Below, one piece after another: positions 1 to 6,176 of a DNA stretch of 24,221 bases. Source of the DNA: a virus. Position numbers and translations under genes: made by a program. The notes under the pieces were generated by a model that was not told the origin of the DNA, ran no database searches, and saw nothing but the letters and a program-made list of their open reading frames with translations. Each line of letters opens with the position of its first letter. The stretch's first letter is position 1. Location of the stretch: the IMG/VR virus record IMGVR_UViG_3300042384_000438, positions 1-24,221 of that record. The stretch is one strand, 5' to 3'.

Positions 1-41
1 CTTACAAAAGATATAACTGATAACTAGACTCTTTAAAACAC

Positions 42-73
42 AAAGCCCAGCGCTCAAAACGCTGGGCTTTTTT
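42..73 (+). terminator. Intrinsic terminator at left edge
   Basis: An 11-bp perfect stem (AAAGCCCAGCG at 42-52 pairing with CGCTGGGCTTT at 60-70) with a 7-nt loop runs into six T residues (68-73). This is a classic rho-independent terminator for transcription entering from the left, so the operon upstream of the window probably ends here. The A run before the stem makes it partly bidirectional. Confidence 0.85.
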
Positions 74-93
74 CGTTTCTCCACTTCTAATTT

Positions 94-150
94 AACCCGT
101 TCGGGTTCCAGTACTGCCGCAGTCGTACCAGTCGTACCAGAGTAGTACCA
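94..150. promoter_or_regulatory. Short-repeat cluster, possible operator
   Basis: This stretch has an inverted repeat AACCCG-TT-CGGGTT (94-107), an 8-bp palindrome CAGTACTG (109-116) and three direct copies of GTACCA (125-130, 134-139, 145-150), the first two inside a tandem 9-mer GTCGTACCA (122-139). There is no ORF here. Such spacing is typical of protein-binding sites in phage control regions. The protein that binds is not known; the HTH protein encoded at 295 is one candidate. I see no convincing -35/-10 pair; a TGGTAAATA stretch near 160-168 is a weak extended -10 at best. Confidence 0.4.
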
Positions 151-235
151 CAGTATGCTTGGTAAATAATTTCAAATAGTGAAGATTACCCCGTGTCCTG
201 AGTGTTTCCGATATTCGCACTCGGGATGAGATAAG

Positions 236-273
236 GCGACGCAGTTTATCCTTTTTTACTGCGTCGCTTTTTT
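236..273 (+). terminator. Terminator in the leader of the early operon
   Basis: GCGACGCAGT (236-245) pairs perfectly with ACTGCGTCGC (258-267) and is followed by TTTTTT (268-273). It lies only about 20 bases before the first gene (295). An upstream hairpin (197-204 with 218-225, eight pairs, one of them T-G) precedes it. Either transcription from the left ends here and an unseen promoter sits in the last 20 bases, or the terminator is an attenuator that early transcription must read through. Confidence 0.8.
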
Positions 274-294
274 AACACGAGGATTTAACTACTA

Positions 295-591
295 GTGGCA
301 CGCATCATAATTCCAAAACGACCTGTGTCTGTGCGAGAGCTCTCAGAGCTTTTCAGTGTGAACCTGCAAACAGTCTACCGCTGGGAGCGCCAAGGCATCG
401 TCATTGATGGCCGCATTGTGCGCCTCCAAACTTACCGAATCGGCGGGTGCAAACGCATCGAGCCTGAGATGGTGGCGCAGTTCTACGACGAACTTAACCC
501 GCCACCCGTAGAGCGTCGGCTCACAAAGAAGAAAGAAACCAAGCTCGTCTCTGACGCAGTGGAGCAGGCGAGAGCCTGGCTTAACCAGTAA
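295..591 (+). CDS. Small helix-turn-helix DNA-binding protein
   Basis: A 98-residue protein that starts at GTG with a GAGG-type ribosome binding site about ten bases upstream. Residues about 10-60 read as an HTH_17/MerR-like fold: SVRELSELFSVNLQTVYRWE looks like a helix-turn-helix, followed by a short wing-like segment ending in KRIEPEMVAQF. Excisionases and small phage regulators share this architecture. The C-terminal third is Lys/Arg/Glu rich and lacks a recognisable domain. It is the first gene of the early operon and overlaps the next gene by one base (TAATG). Its role could be control of the repeat cluster at 94-150, excision or replication initiation; the sequence does not distinguish these. 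Confidence 0.75.
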   Translation: MARIIIPKRPVSVRELSELFSVNLQTVYRWERQGIVIDGRIVRLQTYRIGGCKRIEPEMVAQFYDELNPPPVERRLTKKKETKLVSDAVEQARAWLNQ

Positions 592-785
592 TGCCGATCA
601 AAGAGAACTACATCGAATATGTTCGTGACCTTCTCTTGCGCATGATTGATCACGCTCAAAGTGCAGACGCACCGAGCACCAAATTTCAACACGGGATCTA
701 TGACGCACGCACAACGGCGCTCATCAACCATATGCTCGAGACCCTCGCGGACGCGATTCTCGAAGACGAGCCACCCCGCTCCTAA
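591..785 (+). CDS. Small acidic protein of unknown function
   Basis: A 64-residue protein whose ATG shares a base with the stop of the upstream HTH gene (TAATG), the same coupling used by several capsid-region genes in this window. It is predicted mostly helical with an acidic C-terminus (LEDEPPRS) and no cysteine, signal peptide or membrane segment. I do not recognise a family. Translational coupling to the HTH protein is the only functional hint. An overlapping ORF in another frame (646-843) lacks a ribosome binding site and is less likely. Confidence 0.55.
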   Translation: MPIKENYIEYVRDLLLRMIDHAQSADAPSTKFQHGIYDARTTALINHMLETLADAILEDEPPRS

Positions 786-788
786 CAC

Positions 789-857
789 CATCGGACACAC
801 GACCGATGCAGTCTCGTCGACTGGTGGAGCGGGAGGGATTTAACAAGGAGGTTTCTC
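789..857 (+). promoter_or_regulatory. Structured GGA-rich leader of csrA
   Basis: Two adjacent hairpins, CATCGG/CCGATG (789-794 with 803-808) and CAGTC/GACTG (809-813 with 819-823), are followed by a purine-rich single-stranded stretch carrying GGA at 826, 832, 836 and 847. The last is inside the AAGGAGG ribosome binding site. A further GGA at 793-795 lies at the edge of the first hairpin loop. CsrA proteins bind ANGGA motifs near ribosome binding sites, so this is a reasonable candidate for autoregulation. The GGA count is partly explained by ordinary purine-rich Shine-Dalgarno context. Confidence 0.45.
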
Positions 858-1040
858 ATGCTTAATTTTACCCGCAGAAGCGGCGAGTCTCTCAGGTTTA
901 TTTCAGGTGAACACACCGTCATCGTGCATCTCACGATGGACGGGCCAAGGATGAAGGTTGCAATCGATGCACCCAAAGCCGTGAAGATCTACCGCGAAGA
1001 ACTGATGATCAAAGAAGCAACTCTGAAAGGGGCGATTTAA
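858..1040 (+). CDS. csrA: CsrA/RsmA-family RNA-binding regulator
   Basis: A 60-residue CsrA-like protein. CsrA dimers bind GGA motifs in mRNA leaders and block or stimulate translation. The hallmarks are present: the first strand MLNFTRRSGESL (1-12) with the TRR-GE-L core, the APKAVKIYREEL segment (38-49) and an Arg at position 46 that aligns with the RNA-contacting Arg44 of E. coli CsrA. Relative to the E. coli protein there are two extra residues in the strand 2/3 region, and the short C-terminal tail ends at residue 60. ATG at 858 has an excellent AAGGAGG site. It sits among early phage genes, so it could act on host mRNA, phage mRNA or its own leader. The host presumably has its own CsrA, which this could mimic or titrate; that is inference. 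Confidence 0.9.
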   Translation: MLNFTRRSGESLRFISGEHTVIVHLTMDGPRMKVAIDAPKAVKIYREELMIKEATLKGAI

Positions 1041-1041
1041 T

Positions 1042-1470
1042 ATGGCAGCGATTCCGAACGACATAAGAGAAGGCATCGAGGCAGCGATCACTCGTGGTCT
1101 GCAAGATGATGTGGTCTGCACTTCCTCCGAGAGGAAGCGCAGGGAGGAATACTTCGCCTCTCTCCCGCCTTGGATGGCCCAGTGTCATCGTCAGGACTAC
1201 GAGTTTGACCCGACCTACGACATCGCCAGTGCGACCTTTGCGCTACCCGGTGGCGAGAAGATCTCAGTAAAGCGGGCGTGGGGCACACTCTATTCAAAGC
1301 CCGGTGAGGTTAGCACCTCGATGCACTTCAAGTATTGGGTACATAACCAATCACGCTGGGCGAAAGCCGACACCTTAGATCATGCAATCTATTGCGCAAC
1401 CGAGCTCACCCGCGAGGACATGATTGCGAAGGCGAAGAAGGAACTCGATGCCCAGGAGGAGTCGGCATGA
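1042..1470 (+). CDS. Phage protein of unknown function (142 aa)
   Basis: A 142-residue soluble protein beginning one base after the csrA stop, with AAAGGGG as ribosome binding site. It has a charged N-terminal helix with ERKRREE at about 30-36, a Trp/Tyr-rich centre (residues about 43-110) with strand-like segments such as SATFALPGG, and a C-terminal Lys/Glu helix. No cysteine motif, membrane segment or catalytic signature is visible, and I recognise no family. Its 3' end overlaps the next gene (ATGA at 1467), so it is translated as part of the early operon. Codon use matches its neighbours. Confidence 0.65.
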   Translation: MAAIPNDIREGIEAAITRGLQDDVVCTSSERKRREEYFASLPPWMAQCHRQDYEFDPTYDIASATFALPGGEKISVKRAWGTLYSKPGEVSTSMHFKYWVHNQSRWAKADTLDHAIYCATELTREDMIAKAKKELDAQEESA

Positions 1471-1769
1471 GAAACTTTATGACCTGCGACAAGTGCGGGA
1501 AGGCAGTGGTTAAAAAGTATGGGTATAAAGATCTCTGCAATCTTTGCTACACCAAAAGCCTGAACCTCTCAGCCCGCCAAACTTTGGAAATGCAGAAACT
1601 AAAAGACGAATTGAAGCAGGTCAAGGCCATGCTGAAAACTCTCCGAACGACATTAGGAAACCACAAGCTATCCCTTCAGACCGCTGCACGAAAAAACGAA
1701 AAGCTTAAGGCTACAAACAAGGAACTCGAATCTTATTCCAGTCACTTAAAAAAAATAGGAGATCGATGA
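1467..1769 (+). CDS. Zinc-ribbon/coiled-coil protein A
   Basis: A 100-residue protein. I place the start at ATG 1467, in an ATGA overlap with the upstream stop and behind AGGAGGA, rather than at earlier in-frame positions that lie inside the upstream gene. Residues about 7-31 carry two CxxC pairs (CDKC and CNLC), a probable zinc knuckle. The rest is a long Lys/Glu/Leu helix predicted to form a coiled coil. The gene is more A-rich than its neighbours. The same layout recurs in the protein at 5850. Likely an adaptor or nucleic-acid-binding accessory factor; function unknown. Confidence 0.65.
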   Translation: MRNFMTCDKCGKAVVKKYGYKDLCNLCYTKSLNLSARQTLEMQKLKDELKQVKAMLKTLRTTLGNHKLSLQTAARKNEKLKATNKELESYSSHLKKIGDR

Positions 1770-2137
1770 TGAACCTTCCCGAAACGAAACCACGGGTGAC
1801 GATCATCTCGCAACTCTGCACCCGTCAGGGCAAGACCGACATAGGCAAGCCGTATGTGGTCTACCTCAGTGATGGTAGGTGGTGGTTACAGCAAGAGCAA
1901 TCACTCTGGCCCGATCGTGAGCTTACCTTCCTTGAGATGTGGACGCTTCTCAAAGGAGAGAACCACTACAACCTGACGAGACAGGGCACAGCCATGCGGA
2001 TCGATAAGCGCTGGGAAACCCTGCACAGCAAGGCCGAATTCGACAACATCGATCGCTGGGATGAGACCGGCAACATGATGCGGGAAGTCAAAGAAACGCT
2101 CGAGCGACTCATGAAAGAACTGGAGTTGATGAAATGA
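1766..2137 (+). CDS. Phage protein of unknown function (123 aa)
   Basis: A 123-residue protein just before the primase. Two adjacent ATG codons (1766 and 1769) are possible starts; AGGAG at 1757-1761 is better spaced for 1769, so the protein may be one residue shorter. Residues 10-60 contain strands and an aromatic motif (GRWWLQQEQSLWP). The C-terminal 30 residues are a Glu/Lys/Met helix. No known domain is recognised. It overlaps both neighbours by four bases, suggesting it is made together with the primase. Confidence 0.6.
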   Translation: MMNLPETKPRVTIISQLCTRQGKTDIGKPYVVYLSDGRWWLQQEQSLWPDRELTFLEMWTLLKGENHYNLTRQGTAMRIDKRWETLHSKAEFDNIDRWDETGNMMREVKETLERLMKELELMK

Positions 2138-4179
2138 CCGCTAAAGAATGCGCCCTTAAATATCTGGCAATGGGTCTCTCGGTAATCGCTATCGCACCCA
2201 ACGGAAGCAAAGGCCCGGCAACCGTGGTCGGGTCGTGGTTACCCTTCATGACAGGCGCTCGGGCAACCCCGCAGCAGGTCGATGCGTGGTGGCCAGAAGG
2301 AACGAGGAACGGTGTGGCTATCGTGGGCGGGATACTCAGCAACGATCTCGCTGTCATCGACATTGAAACCGGTGACGCTTATGCCCAGTACCGCCAAGAC
2401 TGTCAGCAAGAAGGCTTGCTCTACGCTTTGGATTCGTGCCCTATCGTAGTCACCCCGAATGGCGGCAGGCATATCTATTGCTTTGGTGTTCAGCGTAAGA
2501 ACCTCAAGCTAGCCAAGTCTACCGAGGGCAAGACCTTAATCGAGATTAAGGGATCGAATGGCTATGTCCTGGCACCGGGCTCAACGGAAGAGTGCCACCC
2601 GACTGGGCTACTCTATAGGTGGGAAAACAATTCGCTCTTGGATCTACCTGCACCCGCTCTGCCTGTGGACTCGGACGACTTCGATCTAATGGTCACCGTC
2701 GCAACGATACAAAATGTAGGAAAGTTTCCGGAGAAGTTTACACTTCCGATACAAGCTGGCGAAATCAGAGACAACCGCAAGAGGCCCGGCGATGACTACA
2801 ACGAACGAGCCGAGTGGGCAACGATCTTGCAAGGCGCTGGCTGGGAGATCTCCCGCATCGGTCAGGATAAAATCTACTGGCGCAGGGCTGGTAAAGACGA
2901 TGGCATCTCAGGCACGACCGGGCACTGCCGCACTGATGGCTCTGGCGATATGCTTTATGTCTTCTCATCGAACGCTGCACCCTTTCAAGAAGCCAAGGCC
3001 TACAGCAAGTTTGCAGCCTACACCTTGTTATCCCACGACGGCAACTTCACCGCAGCAACCAGAGCTCTTGCGGGTGCAGGTTTCGGCGAACCGGAAGTGG
3101 AACTTAACTTTCTGCATAAGGCGAAGGCGCCCATCGAAGCGACTATCGTGGAGGCAACCCCAGACCCAGCAACCGGGAGAAGGTTTAAGTGGGGCCGTGA
3201 GATCAAGGCCGCAAACATCGACGGGGTCTGGCACTGGCACGGGTATGTTCGCCCTGGTTGCGTGACCATGCTTTCCGCTTTGTGGAAGGCTGGCAAGACA
3301 ACACTCATCTCACAGCTTCTTCGTGCGTGGGAAACTCAGGAAAGCTTTCTCGGGCAGAAGATAGCCAAGACCCGAGCGCTCTACATCAGCGAAGAAAACG
3401 ATTCAACATGGGAACCAAGGGCCAAGAATTACGGGCTCAACATCAACGATCATCACGGGTGGATCATGCAACCGTTCTCAGGAACGCCGAGCATGGCACA
3501 GTGGCAAACCTTTCTGGGTGAGTGCAAGGCAGACATGGTGGAGCACGGGTTTGATTGTCTTGTTGTAGACACCCTCTCTTCGGTCTGGCCGGTCAAGGAT
3601 GAGAACTCAGCCAGCGAGGTGGGGGCAGCATTTCAAGCCCTCAAGTACTTTGCCAAGGATGGCAAGCATAGCGTCTTGGTTGTTCATCACATGAGGAAAA
3701 GCCAAGGCGCTGATTTTACAGCGGCCCGAGGTTCTGGCGCAGGGTCTGCGGCAGCGGATTTGCTGATGGAGTTCTTTAGAGAGGAGGCTGGTTTTGGTCA
3801 GCGGTCAAAAACGAAACGCGTAATAAAAGGTTCCGGGAGATTTAATGAAGTCACCCCGGACGAGATGATCATCGACTTTGTCGAGGGTGATCTGGTTTGC
3901 CTCGGAGCGAAGGATGAACTCGACCACGAATCGAGAAAGAAATCCATCATCGAGGTACTGAGCGAGGGCGAGTTTATGACACTCGAACAAGTTCAGATCG
4001 CATCAGGTCAGCGAAGAGACACGGTGATCAAGCAACTCGAGGAACTCGTGCGGGGTGGCGAAGTCGAAACCACGGGCGCAGGTACTCGGGGCAGCAAAAA
4101 GAAATTCAGAAAAGTTACTATTCAACAACCGATTCAGAAAAATCTAGGAGATTTCAATGGCGATGGTCAAAGTCTGTGA
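2134..4179 (+). CDS. Primase-polymerase fused to RepA-type ATPase
   Basis: A 681-residue replication protein. The N-terminal part (about 1-180) resembles bifunctional primase/polymerase (Prim-Pol): DIE at 76-78 as metal-binding residues, TPNGGRHIY near 107-115 and KGSNGYVLAPGS near 138-149. The second part (about 350-590) is a RecA-fold, RepA/AAA_25-like ATPase with a P-loop ending AGKTT near 387-391, a Walker B-like CLVVDT near 474-479 and VLVVHHMRKS further on. The P-loop has Ala where the first Gly of GxxxxGKT is expected. Residues about 605-660 look like a winged helix. Such fusions prime and unwind DNA at phage origins. ATGA overlap with the upstream gene; the last 23 bases overlap the next gene. 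No DNA polymerase is encoded in this window. Confidence 0.85.
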   Translation: MTAKECALKYLAMGLSVIAIAPNGSKGPATVVGSWLPFMTGARATPQQVDAWWPEGTRNGVAIVGGILSNDLAVIDIETGDAYAQYRQDCQQEGLLYALDSCPIVVTPNGGRHIYCFGVQRKNLKLAKSTEGKTLIEIKGSNGYVLAPGSTEECHPTGLLYRWENNSLLDLPAPALPVDSDDFDLMVTVATIQNVGKFPEKFTLPIQAGEIRDNRKRPGDDYNERAEWATILQGAGWEISRIGQDKIYWRRAGKDDGISGTTGHCRTDGSGDMLYVFSSNAAPFQEAKAYSKFAAYTLLSHDGNFTAATRALAGAGFGEPEVELNFLHKAKAPIEATIVEATPDPATGRRFKWGREIKAANIDGVWHWHGYVRPGCVTMLSALWKAGKTTLISQLLRAWETQESFLGQKIAKTRALYISEENDSTWEPRAKNYGLNINDHHGWIMQPFSGTPSMAQWQTFLGECKADMVEHGFDCLVVDTLSSVWPVKDENSASEVGAAFQALKYFAKDGKHSVLVVHHMRKSQGADFTAARGSGAGSAAADLLMEFFREEAGFGQRSKTKRVIKGSGRFNEVTPDEMIIDFVEGDLVCLGAKDELDHESRKKSIIEVLSEGEFMTLEQVQIASGQRRDTVIKQLEELVRGGEVETTGAGTRGSKKKFRKVTIQQPIQKNLGDFNGDGQSL

Positions 4180-4786
4180 TTCTACCGATCAGTTCAGCGT
4201 GCCTACTGGCACCTTCACCGCTAAACTTTTGGGCTATAAAGAGATGCAACCCAGTGCGAAGTTTCCCGACTCAGGTACTTCCTACGCTTGGGAGTTCGAG
4301 ATTATCGAGGGGCTACACGCTCGCAAGACAACAAGCAGGTGGACACCAACCAAGCTCACGATGTCTAACAACTTCGGCAAGCTCATTAGGGAGATGCTCG
4401 GCAGGCCACTTATCAACGGTGAAGATATCGACCCAGATACTTTCATCAACAAGAAGTTCACGATCACCGTGGGGCCAAGCGCGGACGGGCTGAAGACTAA
4501 GGTCATCATGTGCGCACCGCTCACCGCATCCCCAGCGATGACTCCTCCTCCTCCTCCTCCTCCCGGAGCTCCGGCAGCGAAGCCCGCACCCGTGATCGCG
4601 GCGCCCGTTGCGGAAGACAAAGCCCGGAAGGTGTTTGTCAGTCGTGATGGCGTCGAGCAGGGAACCTTCTGGGATTATGACCTCGCTTACGCTGAACTCG
4701 GCAATCCAACCTGGGCAAATGCTGTGGTCTATGACACAGCAAAGAAATCGTATGTACCTGCAAGGGATTATCTCTTGCCATTCTAG
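4157..4786 (+). CDS. Putative ssDNA-binding-like protein with polyproline linker
   Basis: A 209-residue protein. ATG 4157 lies inside the primase gene but has a good AGGAG site. Residues about 10-120 are strand-rich (TGTFTAKLLGY, SYAWEFEIIEG, KKFTITVG) and resemble the compact OB-like proteins that many phages encode next to recombination or replication genes. A Pro/Ala linker follows at about 128-150, with seven prolines in a row. The C-terminal domain (about 155-209) has aromatic strands and ends in LLPF. E. coli SSB also ends in an aromatic/acidic tip, but this tail is not clearly acidic. Position next to the primase supports a role in DNA replication or recombination. Family assignment is tentative. 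Confidence 0.55.
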   Translation: MAMVKVCDSTDQFSVPTGTFTAKLLGYKEMQPSAKFPDSGTSYAWEFEIIEGLHARKTTSRWTPTKLTMSNNFGKLIREMLGRPLINGEDIDPDTFINKKFTITVGPSADGLKTKVIMCAPLTASPAMTPPPPPPPGAPAAKPAPVIAAPVAEDKARKVFVSRDGVEQGTFWDYDLAYAELGNPTWANAVVYDTAKKSYVPARDYLLPF

Positions 4787-4837
4787 ATGTGACCACCTCT
4801 GCGCCTGGCAATGTGTCGGGCGCATTCTAAAAAGCTT

Positions 4838-5542
4838 ATGAAAGGTCAAACTTCTGTGAACTACGCTTTAACACCAATCGAAACTGTTTATAAAGGTTAC
4901 AAGTTCAGGTCAAGGCTAGAGGCCCGATGGGCAGTATTCTTTGAGGAAATGGGCCTCGACTGGTCTTATGAGGTAGAAGGGTTCAACCTTCCTAGTGGTG
5001 CAAGGTATCTCCCAGATTTCTTAGTTAAGGGGCACAAAAACGGGTGGGATTATTATTACGAAATAAAGCCGAAAGGGACTGATCCATGTAGGAAAGTTGA
5101 AGAGCTTAAATCCGTTCTTAGGTGCAATCAAAGCAGGGAAACAAGTTGGACTATGTCTTTTGGAACCTCTTCTATAGGTCAACAAATCCGTCAGCTTAAT
5201 GGCGACCCAGTCGATTGCGTTACTGGAATTTGCCCTCGATGCAAACTAATAAATAGCGTTGAATTCCTTAACTTCCGTGGCGAGCTTAACGACTATTTCA
5301 TGTGTGATAACTGTGATGAATCTAAAGGATTCTATGATCATTTTGTTGAGATAGACGAATGTGAAATAGGCGGGGCGTACTACAACTTGGAATGGGATAA
5401 GGGGTCGATAAGGACAAAACACGGCTATGACGGCAGATGGCTAACACCGCTTTATATTATGACCAACGAGGCTTGCCTTGCGGCCCGCCAAGCTCGATTC
5501 GACGGAAGGTCGGGTGGTAACACGATCATCCAGTACGTATGA
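4838..5542 (+). CDS. PD-(D/E)XK-fold endonuclease-like protein
   Basis: A 234-residue protein from ATG 4838. Alternative in-frame starts are ATG 4811 (no ribosome binding site) and GTG 4856 (AAAGG at 4841-4845). The N-terminal half has the ordered motif set of a restriction-endonuclease fold: SRLEARWAVFF with Glu28, YLPDF with Asp60, and EIK (Glu75, Lys77). This fits the small phage nuclease family with a KFRSRLEARWA-type N-terminus. A CPRC and CDNC pair (about 135-165) adds a zinc finger. The gene is visibly richer in A+T and uses different codons from its neighbours, suggesting a later acquisition such as a free-standing endonuclease. Its stop codon lies inside a perfect hairpin (5536-5569). 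Substrate unknown. Confidence 0.75.
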   Translation: MKGQTSVNYALTPIETVYKGYKFRSRLEARWAVFFEEMGLDWSYEVEGFNLPSGARYLPDFLVKGHKNGWDYYYEIKPKGTDPCRKVEELKSVLRCNQSRETSWTMSFGTSSIGQQIRQLNGDPVDCVTGICPRCKLINSVEFLNFRGELNDYFMCDNCDESKGFYDHFVEIDECEIGGAYYNLEWDKGSIRTKHGYDGRWLTPLYIMTNEACLAARQARFDGRSGGNTIIQYV

Positions 5543-5569
5543 TCACGAAACCAATTTCGTGATCATACG
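5536..5569. repeat. Perfect 15-bp inverted repeat, 4-nt loop
   Basis: CGTATGATCACGAAA (5536-5550) and its exact reverse complement (5555-5569) flank the loop CCAA. The stop codon of the nuclease gene is inside the left arm. No T tract follows on either strand, so it is not a standard intrinsic terminator. It could protect the 3' end of the nuclease mRNA, bind a protein, or mark the edge of an inserted element. Confidence 0.85.
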
Positions 5570-5587
5570 AAAATGGTCACCTAAAAC

Positions 5588-5624
5588 ACAGCGCATGAAG
5601 CGGCCCTTCAGTGCGCTGTTTCCT
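5588..5624 (+). terminator. Weak terminator-like hairpin
   Basis: ACAGCGCATGAA (5588-5599) pairs with TTCAGTGCGCTGT (5607-5619) with one bulged G and a 7-nt loop, followed by TTTCC. The stem is good but the U tract is short and broken, so termination would be partial. It separates the nuclease gene from the next small ORF. Confidence 0.4.
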
Positions 5625-5655
5625 TTAACACTAGATAACTTAGGAGATATAGATA

Positions 5656-5853
5656 ATGGCAAGTATTCAGTTTCCTTATTCAGTTCCCCCTATAGTCATA
5701 GGAATTACGGAACTTATTCAGTACCTAGAAAGAAAGACTCGTAAACTCGTCTTTGATATACTAAGAGTCTCTTTAACTCTTAGTTATATAAGCACTTATG
5801 CATTTAGTTCCTTGATTCCTCTCTCTATAGAGGGAACGGAATACGAATCATGA
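5656..5853 (+). CDS. Small hydrophobic protein, tentative
   Basis: A 65-residue ORF in the A+T-rich island. Evidence for translation is an AGGAG site at 5642-5646 with normal spacing and an ATGA overlap with the zinc-ribbon gene at 5850. The protein has a hydrophobic stretch at about 30-56 (LVFDILRVSLTLSYISTYAF) that could be one membrane helix. Codon use (ATA, AGA, CTA, AGT) differs from the rest of the window. The DNA also folds into short hairpins, such as CTAAGAGT/ACTCTTAG (5761-5768 with 5776-5783), so the region may act as RNA or DNA rather than as a gene. No family recognised. Confidence 0.45.
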   Translation: MASIQFPYSVPPIVIGITELIQYLERKTRKLVFDILRVSLTLSYISTYAFSSLIPLSIEGTEYES

Positions 5854-6176
5854 GCAACCTTTGCAAGCAGTGCGGGAAGTCGATCACCCGTGGTGGCTAC
5901 CCCATAGGACGAGGTTCTAAGGCGTATGCGTGCCGCTTCTGCGCGGTGCGTGCGACCGGGTTAACCACAACCGCACTCAGGGCCGCACACGGGGCCCGTA
6001 TTGCGGGCGAGAACTACCGGAGGGTGATTAAGCGTCTTAAAGCGAAGGTCGCAAAATACGAGGAGATGGAGGCCTCGAGACGCGAACGGGTTGAATACCT
6101 CGAAGATCAAATCGCAGAGATGTTAAACGATAAAGCAACCTACGAACGGGAGATGGCAAAACATGGAGACAAATAG
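5850..6176 (+). CDS. Zinc-ribbon/coiled-coil protein B
   Basis: A 108-residue protein starting in an ATGA overlap. It has CKQC (5-8) and CRFC (about 28-31) as a probable zinc ribbon, then an Arg/Ala-rich segment, then a long charged helix from about residue 55 to the end (KRLKAKVAKYEEMEASRRE) predicted as a coiled coil. The layout matches the protein at 1467 although the residues have diverged. It may bind DNA or RNA through the ribbon and form dimers through the helix. Function unknown. Its last 14 bases overlap the next gene. Confidence 0.65.
   Translation: MSNLCKQCGKSITRGGYPIGRGSKAYACRFCAVRATGLTTTALRAAHGARIAGENYRRVIKRLKAKVAKYEEMEASRRERVEYLEDQIAEMLNDKATYEREMAKHGDK

Noticed and set aside
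122-150. CRISPR-like repeats
   Set aside because: Units are only 6-9 bases with almost no spacers; there are no repeat-spacer units or cas genes.
4313-4849. 178-codon open frame on the minus strand
   Set aside because: It lies opposite the DNA-binding-like gene and is low-complexity (Arg/Cys/His-rich, from the polyproline region read backwards).
5536-5569. Hairpin as a standard intrinsic terminator
   Set aside because: No T tract follows on either strand, so it is listed as an inverted repeat.
5478-5744. 88-codon frame overlapping the nuclease end and the small hydrophobic ORF
   Set aside because: It has no ribosome binding site, crosses the perfect hairpin, and is in a different frame from the coupled ORF at 5656.
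5690-5790. Possible tRNA in the A+T-rich stretch
   Set aside because: Short stems exist but there is no T-arm GTTCRA motif, anticodon arm or acceptor pairing.
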